Origin: Acholeplasmatales bacterium
Lineage (GTDB): Bacteria; Bacillota_I; Bacilli_A; Acholeplasmatales; Anaeroplasmataceae
DNA length: 46,493 nt
Reading direction: 5' to 3'
NCBI GenBank assembly: GCA_017454375.1
Contig: JAFTDB010000017.1
Span: 1-46,493 of the forward strand
Position numbers and translations under genes: made by a program. Below the pieces are notes generated by a model. The model saw only the letters and a program-made list of their open reading frames with translations, searched no databases and had not been told where the DNA came from. Positions 1 to 8,037 of the stretch are shown piece after piece. Each line of letters begins with the position of its first letter. Position 1 is the stretch's first letter.

Positions 1-96
1 CAGACTTAAGCTGTAAATGGTTTTTACGAGATCACATATGCGTCTCAATGATTAAATAACTTTCCATCACTACTATTATACAATAATATTAGAAAT
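1..96 (-). promoter_or_regulatory. Possible promoter and leader of a unit that runs off the left edge
   Basis: No gene is visible in bases 1-96. On the minus strand a TATAAT box lies at 75-80 (forward attata), just after the tandem terminators of the upstream operon, with no convincing -35. About 30 bases further a short hairpin forms (GAGA-CGCA-TA-TGTG-A-TCTC, forward about 27-45). This could be the promoter and start of a structured leader or RNA gene that continues outside the window. No known RNA family was recognised. Confidence 0.3.
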
Positions 97-126
97 AAAA
101 AAACTAAGAGATTAAACTCCTAGTTT
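97..126 (-). terminator. Second (distal) rho-independent terminator of the T4SS operon
   Basis: On the minus strand an 11-bp stem (AAAACTAGGAG with CTCTTAGTTTT, one G-U pair, loop TTTAAT) is followed by a run of seven T. It stands directly behind another terminator, giving the long operon a tandem stop. Confidence 0.75.
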
Positions 127-135
127 TAGTATACG

Positions 136-164
136 AAAAAGATGCCATTTAAGGCACCTTTTGA
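136..164 (-). terminator. First rho-independent terminator of the T4SS operon
   Basis: On the minus strand AAAAGGTGCC pairs with GGCATCTTTT (one G-U) around the loop TTAAAT and runs into T residues, about ten bases after the stop codon of the 860-residue gene. It marks the 3' end of the operon that begins near 20.96 kb. Confidence 0.8.
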
Positions 165-173
165 GTATATGTG

Positions 174-2756
174 TTATTGTGTTTTTACGTTTTCGTTTTC
201 TATTACATTTTCTTCAGCAATAATATTGTTATTGTTTTCCAAATCTAAATCAACATCTTTTTTTAACCCCTCTTGGAACTGGGCGTTATCAGGAGCGAGT
301 TTTATTTTTTCATCTTCCATCTTTTGGTTCAATTCCATTTGTAGTGAAGCACCAATAATAGTATGGCAGAATTCAACTCTACGTTTTTCATTTTCGCTTA
401 ATTTTTCAAAATTAGCGCCTTGTGGTAATTTATGATCAACATATTTTTGAGCATAAAACTTTGCACCATTTAAATCACCAAAAGTAGGGCTCTTTGGATC
501 TGTTGCAGCCTCTACTGCAGTTACCAAAGCCTTATATTCTTTTGATGAAGAACTAAATTTTCTCTCAAAGTATCCACCCTTATTAGCTTCTATTATTTGA
601 GTGATACTCTTACCAGCATTTCTGCCCTTTGTTTGAGTATTTAAATCATTAAATGCTCTAACAAAATTATCTCCTGCTTTCTTATATAATCTACCAAATT
701 CAGATGTGAATTCCTTATCAATTTCATCAACTGTTTCTAATAACTCACCTTTATAGTTAGTTCTTAAAAGGTTCTCATCAGGTAGATATTTCTCCATGAA
801 TGTTTTTACTGGATCATTTAAGAAATCCATTACTTCTTTTCTTTGTTCCTTATCAAAATCTAGTAAATTGATCTTATTTTTATAAATAAAATCATTCAAG
901 TATTGCTTACCGGCAACTAGTAATTGTGCTGGGCTAATACCTTCTTCAAGCTCTATATCGGTAGAATTATCATTTCTTCTTTCGATATACATCAATTTTC
1001 TTTCTGCCATATAGTCTCTTATAACATTCATAACCCTTCTTGTTTCATTAGCAGGGTTAACCTTATTCATAACTTCGATTTTAAGCTTATAAGCCTCATC
1101 GACATTTGCAATATGACCACCTTCGTGGAAATAATTTAAAGATAGGGCAAATAAATTATCAGTGTCATTACCTAGGGCAAATAGGTTTTGTAGTGATTCA
1201 TAATCAGCTTCAGCTTCCTTATTAAATAAAGTAAAACTTGAATGATTATACATTGCTGCCAAAGAATTAGATGCAGCACTCACAGCAATGTTTTTGATTG
1301 TATTTTCATTAAATTCTGATGTATGATTTAAAAATTCAATACCACGGTTAGCAAGCTTATATCCTTCTAAAACACCTGCATAATCTTTATCATCCTGAAT
1401 TAAGGCATGAGCCATTCTCTTTCCTAAAGGAATTGGATTATCATTTATATCCTTTGAAGGAATTAAATATTTTTCATCTATCTCAGAAGTTATTTTTTTA
1501 GCACCCATTAAATAATACTTATTTGGATTATCTAAAAACTCTTCAACAGAAACACCTACAAGCTTAGTAAGACCCTTAAGCTGAGCATAACCACTAAGTA
1601 CAATACCAGGGGCTACGTTTTCTTGATCCCATCTTCTTGGAAGATTTTGTCTAAAGCTTTCCAAATCAGGACTATCATCATGCTTTCTACCAGAATAAAG
1701 GTTGGCATTTAAGCTTGTCTTAGATGTATCAAAATTATCCTTAATGAAGGACAAAACATCTTCATATTTTGCAGTAATGTTCTTTAGCTCATTTGCCTTT
1801 AATGAAATGTTTTCTAAGGCTTGAATTCTCTCATCCTTATCAGTTAATTTACCATAAGCAAGTAGGGCATCCTTTAATTCGGCAGTTTTATTAAAATAAT
1901 CTAAATAGCCATATTCCTTGAAGCCTGTTTCCCCTACTGCACCATTAGGAATCAATCCTTTTTCAGTGACTAATTTATCAAGCTCTAATACTTTATTTTT
2001 ATATTCGTCAGTTAATTGTATCTTTTCATCAAGGAATGGAACTAGGGTTAATTTTTCACTTTTTTCATCCACTCTAAAAGTAATGGCATCCCATACTCCC
2101 GCTATTTTAGTAACCTTCTCAACATCCGCACCAACCTCAGCCGAAACATTTCTAAGTGCAGTTTTAGCTTCCTTTTCTCTTACTCGGTTGATATTATCAA
2201 TTATTTTGTCAGTTTCATCTTCAGTTTTTTTGACAACTAATTCATCTGCTGCATAATTTAATGCATCCTTGAATTCTTTTAATTTAGTCTCATCAATATT
2301 TAATTCATCAAGCCCATTTATAATACCAGTATTATATTTTTTAAAAGGATATTCACGCTTAGGCTCAACAGGCTTAAAGCTTTTATATTTTTCTAAAAGC
2401 TCATTTGTCTTACCATCCCCAATTTTACCTTCAAGAGTATCAAGTATTTTTTCATAATTAACACCCTTTACATCAATCATTACAGTATTTCCATCATATA
2501 AAGCCTTTGGAATACTTGAATTAGGGAATAATTCCTTATTTTGTTCTAAAAATGCTTTAAAATTATCTTCAGAGCCAAAATAATACTTTGAATTATTTTG
2601 AATTTCATTGATGAAATAATTTAAATATTTTGTCTTTGTATTATATTTAACAATATTGTCATATGTAGTTTCAACAAAATAATTTTTTTCTTGCTGATCT
2701 TGAAATTTTGCAAGCTCATCATAATTATTTTTTACAGCACTAAATAATTTGCCCAT
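174..2756 (-). CDS. 860-residue soluble protein, candidate T4SS substrate (paralogue of the 893-residue protein)
   Basis: Not a family I recognise. It is hydrophilic, mainly helical, and has no signal peptide or membrane segment. It aligns over its length with the protein at 26003-28684: shared N-terminus MGKL, then blocks such as GESGFKEYG/GETGFKEYG, N-x-YSGR, LGKR, RGIEFL and NLFA-x-GND-x-DNLF. Residues about 727-800 form a module (starting GGYFERKF) also present in the 508- and 364-residue proteins; an acidic, Asn/Glu-rich tail follows. An HEGGH sequence at 544-548 fits HExxH and is followed about 30 residues later by an N-x-x-x-D-x-x-x-E stretch, so a zinc peptidase is possible, but the paralogue lacks it. 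It is the last gene of the T4SS operon, 53 bp after virB4, with RBS GAGGTG. Role as a secreted effector is inference. Confidence 0.75.
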   Translation of the reverse strand: MGKLFSAVKNNYDELAKFQDQQEKNYFVETTYDNIVKYNTKTKYLNYFINEIQNNSKYYFGSEDNFKAFLEQNKELFPNSSIPKALYDGNTVMIDVKGVNYEKILDTLEGKIGDGKTNELLEKYKSFKPVEPKREYPFKKYNTGIINGLDELNIDETKLKEFKDALNYAADELVVKKTEDETDKIIDNINRVREKEAKTALRNVSAEVGADVEKVTKIAGVWDAITFRVDEKSEKLTLVPFLDEKIQLTDEYKNKVLELDKLVTEKGLIPNGAVGETGFKEYGYLDYFNKTAELKDALLAYGKLTDKDERIQALENISLKANELKNITAKYEDVLSFIKDNFDTSKTSLNANLYSGRKHDDSPDLESFRQNLPRRWDQENVAPGIVLSGYAQLKGLTKLVGVSVEEFLDNPNKYYLMGAKKITSEIDEKYLIPSKDINDNPIPLGKRMAHALIQDDKDYAGVLEGYKLANRGIEFLNHTSEFNENTIKNIAVSAASNSLAAMYNHSSFTLFNKEAEADYESLQNLFALGNDTDNLFALSLNYFHEGGHIANVDEAYKLKIEVMNKVNPANETRRVMNVIRDYMAERKLMYIERRNDNSTDIELEEGISPAQLLVAGKQYLNDFIYKNKINLLDFDKEQRKEVMDFLNDPVKTFMEKYLPDENLLRTNYKGELLETVDEIDKEFTSEFGRLYKKAGDNFVRAFNDLNTQTKGRNAGKSITQIIEANKGGYFERKFSSSSKEYKALVTAVEAATDPKSPTFGDLNGAKFYAQKYVDHKLPQGANFEKLSENEKRRVEFCHTIIGASLQMELNQKMEDEKIKLAPDNAQFQEGLKKDVDLDLENNNNIIAEENVIENENVKTQ

Positions 2757-2773
2757 AAAAACACCTCATTTAC

Positions 2774-2807
2774 ATTAATATAGCCAAGATTATTTGGCTA
2801 TGTTAAT
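2774..2807 (-). repeat. Intercistronic hairpin between virB4-like and 860-residue genes
   Basis: A 13-bp inverted repeat (arms 2774-2786 and 2795-2807, one G-U pair, 8-base loop) fills nearly the whole gap after the VirB4 stop codon. There is no T run behind it, so it is unlikely to terminate. It may be an mRNA processing or stability element setting the level of the last gene relative to the secretion machine. Confidence 0.65.
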
Positions 2808-2809
2808 AA

Positions 2810-5470
2810 TTATTTACTCTCACCAAATAATCTTCTTGCCTCTTCGGAAGCAATGATTGAAATATTAGTTCTACTTGTTGGTGAAGTAATGATAAATGCA
2901 TTACCTCTTGGGTTATTAACGATTTGATCCTGCTCAACCTCGTTAATTTGACCAGCCTTATCATATAGTGTACATAAATCATCCATATCATTTGGTGATA
3001 ATGCGAAGATAAATGAATATTGACAGGCATTAATGATGGCAGTTGATTTTCTGATAATTTCTTCACTACCAACGAAGTCTTTAATATTTTGTGTGATAAC
3101 AATTTGCATACCGTTATATTTACGGATACGCTTAGCTAGCTGATACATAAAGTCTAAGGCAACAGGGTATTTAGGATCGATAAATACATGGGCCTCATCA
3201 ATTGCAACAACTATCTTTCTATTTGTGTTGTGCTTCATATTGAAGTCACGATTTTTAATGATTTCATTATCTAGCCATTTTAAAACCATAAGCATTTGCG
3301 CATTGGCAATAACTTGGTTTTTATTAGCAAGAAGTGATTGGAAGTTGAATACTGTAAAGTTTTCCTTTACTGATAATGTAGATTCACCATTCCAAAGATT
3401 AGCATTTCTACCATCACCAGCAAATTTAGAAATATAGTTATGTAATATTCTTAATTGAGTTACATCATATTCAACCTTTGCTTTATTTAATTTATCATCG
3501 ATTAATTCAAATAAATCATCGAATGTTGGATAATCCTTTGCTCCTAAGCGTGAGAAATCTGTCTTTGATGTAATTTTCTTCTTCTTATAAAGATCAACAA
3601 TTATATTATTTAGATATTCAAGAGCATCTGATGAAATACCATCAAGTGCTACTCTAAAGAATTCCTCCAAGAATTGTAGATGGACTGCGAAGTTATTAAC
3701 CTTTGATTCACTTCCAAGCTCATCACCCTCTAGTGTTGTGATAACATGGAATGGGTTAATTCTACCTTCTGAAGCAGTACCTACATCGATTAATCTACCA
3801 CCCAAGTTTTGAGCTAGTATTTGATATTCATTTTCTGGGTCCAAAATGAATATTTTACAGTTTTCAGCGCATAGTTGGGTCAAGATAGTCTTAGTTGCAT
3901 AAGACTTACCAGAACCTGATTTACCCATAATTACCATGTTAGAGTTAACACGTTCAAAGTTACGTTTGAAGAAATCAACTATAACTGGATAAGTATTCTC
4001 TGTACCTAATATACAGCCTGTTTCATCCATAATATTAGAAATAACGAATGGGAATACAGCTGCAACTGAGTTTGAGTGAATTGCACGTTGGAAATCAGTC
4101 ATAGCATCAAGTCTAGATAGATTTGTTGAAACAAATGCTAGATTTTGACGGAAGAAATTATCAACAAGCTCAAATCCATCCTCAGTAAATATTCTTCTTA
4201 CACCTTTTTTAAGGTTTCTAACTGCATCTCTTGACATACTTTGATCAGGATATATTGTTACATGAAGTGTAACACCATATAGTGTTTCATTATCATTTTG
4301 AAGCATTCTTAATACTTCAACTAATGTCTCAATATGAGTTTGCTTATCAATAAGTGATGATACCTTATAGCTATTTTCTGTTTGAGCAGCAAGCTCTTGA
4401 ATAGATCTATCTAGCATCTTTATTGCCTTTAGCTTCTCATAAGGAGCTAAATTCATAACAATTTTTGTATTAGGAATATTAAAGATCTTATATCCCCAAG
4501 CATTAAGTACAGAAACTGGGAAGTTTTTAACTGAGAATGTAAAGCATTCTTCACCATCAACTAAAGTTGAACGTGGCTTAAATTCAACAGTATGTGGACA
4601 AACCCAATTCATCAATTCCTCATCTGCAAGCATCTCAATATCTTTTTCATCGAAATGAGAAGTATAATTATACTTTAAGAATAATGCTAATTCCTTAGAA
4701 TTAAGAATATGAGAAGTCATTCCGATTCCTTGGAAGGTAATTATTGCATTATTTAATATTTCATCGATAACCTTTTTATTCTTATCATAGACTACTAAAT
4801 AATAGAATGCTTTAATTACTGGATTATCATTAGTTAATTCTGAATATGCACGGATTCTATCATTGATGATAGCAACTCTTGCGTTTAATTCATCCTCAGA
4901 TAATTCGCCATTATCAAAAAGTAGCTGAAGATTAGCTATTTTCTTCTCTTCTTCCTTTATATAAGACTCAAAGCTTAATTTACGATCAATCTTAACTAGT
5001 GAAGCTTTAGTCTTATCAGAGATTTCTCTTATAATTCTACCAAAGTTTTCATCGATCATTTGGTCTTGTCTAAATTCTGATAATAAGCCAAATTCTCTTG
5101 GATCAATTTGTAATACTCCAGCAAAATATTCACTATATTCAATATAACCATCTTTGATATTTTTAAATGGTAAATAATTATCGATATTTGTTTGAGCCTT
5201 AGTATTATCCTTTGAATATTTTTTAACACTAAAAACATATTTTACAGCTTGAACTAGGAATAAATAAAATCTTTGTCCTTCAAAAGGTATAAATAATCCA
5301 ATTGCGATGATTAGTAATACCCCCATTAAAATGAATCTAGCGAAACCAATATTAGTTACTACTAATAAAACAATTAAGCCAAGAAAAGATAGGGCAATTA
5401 TGATATCAGGTATTGAAATATTTTTAAAAAATTGAACTTTTATTTTTGCAGTTCTAGGTATTATTCTCAT
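2810..5470 (-). CDS. virB4: VirB4/TraE-type T4SS ATPase with PrgI-like N-terminus
   Basis: AAA+ ATPase that energises type IV secretion at the inner face of the membrane. The first 70 residues hold two membrane segments (about 22-62) resembling a PrgI-like protein fused in front of VirB4, as in many Gram-positive systems. The C-terminal half holds Walker A GKSGSGKS (516-523), then ILDPENEY, and Walker B VVAIDEAH (Asp758-Glu759), followed by the usual VTQN and FALSP stretches. At 886 residues it has the usual length. Order pilin, VirB6, VirB4 matches the mycoplasma ICE genes of the Mbov_0395-0397 families, except that a lipoprotein gene is inserted here. It starts 9 bp after the VirB6 gene with RBS AGGTG. 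Intact motifs indicate an active ATPase. Confidence 0.93.
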   Translation of the reverse strand: MRIIPRTAKIKVQFFKNISIPDIIIALSFLGLIVLLVVTNIGFARFILMGVLLIIAIGLFIPFEGQRFYLFLVQAVKYVFSVKKYSKDNTKAQTNIDNYLPFKNIKDGYIEYSEYFAGVLQIDPREFGLLSEFRQDQMIDENFGRIIREISDKTKASLVKIDRKLSFESYIKEEEKKIANLQLLFDNGELSEDELNARVAIINDRIRAYSELTNDNPVIKAFYYLVVYDKNKKVIDEILNNAIITFQGIGMTSHILNSKELALFLKYNYTSHFDEKDIEMLADEELMNWVCPHTVEFKPRSTLVDGEECFTFSVKNFPVSVLNAWGYKIFNIPNTKIVMNLAPYEKLKAIKMLDRSIQELAAQTENSYKVSSLIDKQTHIETLVEVLRMLQNDNETLYGVTLHVTIYPDQSMSRDAVRNLKKGVRRIFTEDGFELVDNFFRQNLAFVSTNLSRLDAMTDFQRAIHSNSVAAVFPFVISNIMDETGCILGTENTYPVIVDFFKRNFERVNSNMVIMGKSGSGKSYATKTILTQLCAENCKIFILDPENEYQILAQNLGGRLIDVGTASEGRINPFHVITTLEGDELGSESKVNNFAVHLQFLEEFFRVALDGISSDALEYLNNIIVDLYKKKKITSKTDFSRLGAKDYPTFDDLFELIDDKLNKAKVEYDVTQLRILHNYISKFAGDGRNANLWNGESTLSVKENFTVFNFQSLLANKNQVIANAQMLMVLKWLDNEIIKNRDFNMKHNTNRKIVVAIDEAHVFIDPKYPVALDFMYQLAKRIRKYNGMQIVITQNIKDFVGSEEIIRKSTAIINACQYSFIFALSPNDMDDLCTLYDKAGQINEVEQDQIVNNPRGNAFIITSPTSRTNISIIASEEARRLFGESK

Positions 5471-5479
5471 ATATTACAC

Positions 5480-6865
5480 CTACTTTTTGTCATTATTTTT
5501 ATTATTCAAAATATTGTTTTCAATCATCTTATTACCAATATTATTGTTGGCATTACCTTTTCCACCTGGATTTATATTGCTTCCAGCAGCACCAGCACCA
5601 CCGTTGCCACCGCCACCATTATTAGGGCCATGGATTGCATTTTCAACCTTGTTTGCTTCACCTTTGTTGCTTAGTGAACGTTTATACTTTTCACTCTCAA
5701 CTAGGTTTTGGTGAGTTTGTGACTTTTGTACAGCACTCATCTTACCATAGCTTCTATCTGTATTGAAACCAAGTCTTTGACCAATAGCACTCAAAGTACC
5801 AAATTGTCTTGAATCTCTTACGAAGTTAGCTGCACTTCTTGTTGCTCTAAATGGGGCTAATGCTGCACTACCAAAACGACCAATAGCTCCTCTTGCTTGA
5901 GAAGTAGCAATTGCGTTATCTCTAAGCTCATTAGAACCAGCACCTTGAGAAATCAAGTTACCAACTAATGCCATTAATCTATTCATAGATACTGAGCCAC
6001 CAACGATTATCGCGATTTTCATTATGTCGTTTAGTGTTCCGTTTTCAAAGAAAACTAAATCATTAGTAGTAATCGCGGCGACGACTAAAGCATATATATT
6101 AAGTCCTATAATACACCCGTAACCCGTTAAAAATTTAACTAGGAATTGATCTCTCCATAATTTGAATCTTTGTCCATCATCTAATACAGATGTTGATAAA
6201 GAGATAGGTGAAGCAATAAATAATATAACAAGGGCTATTGCACGGTCAACGAACATTAATATTGATGAAGCAAGTGATAGTAAAATAGCTATACCTGCTA
6301 TCCAGCTAAAGAAGAAATCATAGTCATTTAAGTTGACATATTCTCTCATATTACTTGTTGACTTGTAATTGAAATCAGAACTTAAATAGAAGTTTTCTGG
6401 CACTCCACCCTTTCTACAGTCTTGACCGAATGCACCAGCTAAAAATCTTCCAAGACCATCTGGAGAACCACCAAGTGTAGCTTTATATAATGTTTGCATT
6501 AATACATTTGTAAAGTAGATTAAGACAGCCATGGCAACAGGAATAAATATGAAAGTTAGCATAGTTTTTCCAACTTTTACATAAATTTGTGTTGGAGTCA
6601 TGGAGTCTTTTTCTGATGCCATTGATCTTAATATCGCAAATATTGCAAATATTACAACTAAAACAACACCAACCATTACAGCTCCTATAAAGGCATATGA
6701 AATATTTTTATTTCGAAGCAAGAATGTCATGAAATCCATTTCTGCCCCTTGATATTTTATAGGCTCGATGCCACAAAGCATATTTGCGCATGAAAGTAAT
6801 CCATCAATAATACTAAAGATTGATTTTGAAATACCATATAAAAGGTCCCACACCCAATTAAACAT
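5480..6865 (-). CDS. VirB6/TrbL-like polytopic T4SS membrane protein
   Basis: 461 residues with about six hydrophobic segments (near 55-80, 100-122, 185-225, 250-268 and 283-303), then a cytoplasmic Ala/Arg-rich region and a Gly/Asn-rich, low-complexity tail (about 409-455). This layout and the place directly upstream of virB4 fit the VirB6/TrbL channel subunit, and more closely the Mbov_0396-type ICE membrane protein. It should form the inner-membrane part of the secretion channel. RBS AGGAGG is 7 bases before ATG, and the neighbouring genes are within 12 bp. Function is inferred from topology and position, since VirB6 proteins conserve little sequence. Confidence 0.8.
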   Translation of the reverse strand: MFNWVWDLLYGISKSIFSIIDGLLSCANMLCGIEPIKYQGAEMDFMTFLLRNKNISYAFIGAVMVGVVLVVIFAIFAILRSMASEKDSMTPTQIYVKVGKTMLTFIFIPVAMAVLIYFTNVLMQTLYKATLGGSPDGLGRFLAGAFGQDCRKGGVPENFYLSSDFNYKSTSNMREYVNLNDYDFFFSWIAGIAILLSLASSILMFVDRAIALVILFIASPISLSTSVLDDGQRFKLWRDQFLVKFLTGYGCIIGLNIYALVVAAITTNDLVFFENGTLNDIMKIAIIVGGSVSMNRLMALVGNLISQGAGSNELRDNAIATSQARGAIGRFGSAALAPFRATRSAANFVRDSRQFGTLSAIGQRLGFNTDRSYGKMSAVQKSQTHQNLVESEKYKRSLSNKGEANKVENAIHGPNNGGGGNGGAGAAGSNINPGGKGNANNNIGNKMIENNILNNKNNDKK

Positions 6866-6877
6866 TTAGGTACCTCC

Positions 6878-7627
6878 TTAAATAGCTCTAACGAGCAAAT
6901 TAATAAACGAAATTGAAACTGGAGTCATATTCCTATTTAAAGCTGAATTATTTTCAACTCTCATATATAGATAGCTACCATTCTTTGCAAGTAAGCAGTT
7001 ATCACTTACATATGATTCTCCAATATCTAAAGTTTGATGGAAGTTACTAAAAACTATACTATCAAACACATGATTAACAGTCATAGTAGAATATGTGATT
7101 CTATTATCCTTTTTAGGATCAGCATATTCTATTACAACGTCTTTGTCGCCTTCTTTTTTTGTATCAGGATCTGAATAGAGCTTTAGATCATCTCTAGAAG
7201 GACAACTACTTTCATCTTTGAAATAGAATAAACTAAATTCTAATTCAACATTACTAGCACCATTTGGATCACTTTGCACATATAGTGCTAGCTCTTCAAT
7301 TTTCAAATCGCGCTTAAAAGGAATAACAATATAGACATATTGTTTAAACTCTACCGTTTCAGCGCCATCCTCCCAATCTAAAAATTCCATTGTATATTCA
7401 TTAGTAATTGAATCTTCTAAATTGTATTCATTAAGGTGCATCTCGGTAGCACCATCATCATAAAAACCAATGATATCACCAAATGAAGCATAGTAATCAT
7501 CCATTCCGAAGCTTCCTTCTTTATCGAACACTCCTAAGCTAGGTGAACAGCTAGCTGTGAAAAATATTGATAAAACGGATGGCACTATAATAAGGTAGTA
7601 TAATAATTTTTTTATTATACTTTTCAC
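6878..7627 (-). CDS. Lipoprotein of unknown function inside the T4SS operon
   Basis: 249 residues beginning with a hydrophobic signal and lipobox TASC (lipid Cys27), so it should be anchored on the outer face of the membrane. The rest is beta-rich and acidic with no family I recognise. It sits between the pilin and VirB6 genes with gaps of 20 and 12 bp, which strongly suggests a part in the secretion apparatus, perhaps a surface or VirB7/VirB8-like accessory; that is inference. The start is GTG (7625-7627), behind a weak AGGA site. The missing strong RBS may make translation depend on the upstream pilin gene. Confidence 0.7.
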   Translation of the reverse strand: MKSIIKKLLYYLIIVPSVLSIFFTASCSPSLGVFDKEGSFGMDDYYASFGDIIGFYDDGATEMHLNEYNLEDSITNEYTMEFLDWEDGAETVEFKQYVYIVIPFKRDLKIEELALYVQSDPNGASNVELEFSLFYFKDESSCPSRDDLKLYSDPDTKKEGDKDVVIEYADPKKDNRITYSTMTVNHVFDSIVFSNFHQTLDIGESYVSDNCLLAKNGSYLYMRVENNSALNRNMTPVSISFINLLVRAI

Positions 7628-7647
7628 AATACTGATTTCCTAACCAA

Positions 7648-7968
7648 TTATTGGTTTAATGCTGGATAATCAGATGGAGCTTGTCTGTACCAATCTGTGA
7701 ATAATTTAACTGCGATTTGAAGAGAAATTAATAATACGAAAATTAGTACGAAACCGATAATTGCATGCTTTAAGCTTGCTCTTGCTTTTTCATGCTCCTG
7801 TGGATCTTCAGCTTTGGCATATTTTACACCAAGGAAGATTACCCATAAGGCACCTACGGCACCTACTACGCCAAGAAGTACTGGTACTACTACTCCTAGT
7901 ACATCTGTTAATGGCTTAACAATTTGTGATATTTCTTTTTCTGTTACTGCTAATATTGTGTCAAACAT
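7648..7968 (-). CDS. VirB2/TrbC-like pilin subunit (Mbov_0395-type)
   Basis: 106 residues with two hydrophobic segments (about 22-45 and 70-92) separated by a short polar stretch carrying KYAKAEDPQEHEKARASLKH. Size, two-helix hairpin and position two genes upstream of virB4 match pilin-like conjugation proteins of Gram-positive and mycoplasma ICEs. No cleavable signal peptide is obvious; a short amphipathic head (MFDTILAVTEKE) precedes helix 1. It probably forms the pilus or the membrane ring of the channel. RBS GGAG stands 9 bases before ATG behind an A-rich leader, favouring high expression. Confidence 0.8.
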   Translation of the reverse strand: MFDTILAVTEKEISQIVKPLTDVLGVVVPVLLGVVGAVGALWVIFLGVKYAKAEDPQEHEKARASLKHAIIGFVLIFVLLISLQIAVKLFTDWYRQAPSDYPALNQ

Positions 7969-8008
7969 AAAAACACATCTCCTTTTTTCTTTTTTTTAAT
8001 TTTATATA

Positions 8009-8034
8009 ATAACATGCATTATATTGCACATTAT
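8009..8034 (-). repeat. Intercistronic hairpin between giant surface protein and pilin genes
   Basis: Arms 8009-8018 and 8025-8034 form a 10-bp stem (two G-U pairs) with a 6-base loop in the mRNA, directly after the stop of the 2533-residue gene. The following 40 bases are A/G-rich with no T run. It may protect or separately process the pilin message. Confidence 0.45.
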
Positions 8035-8037
8035 CAC

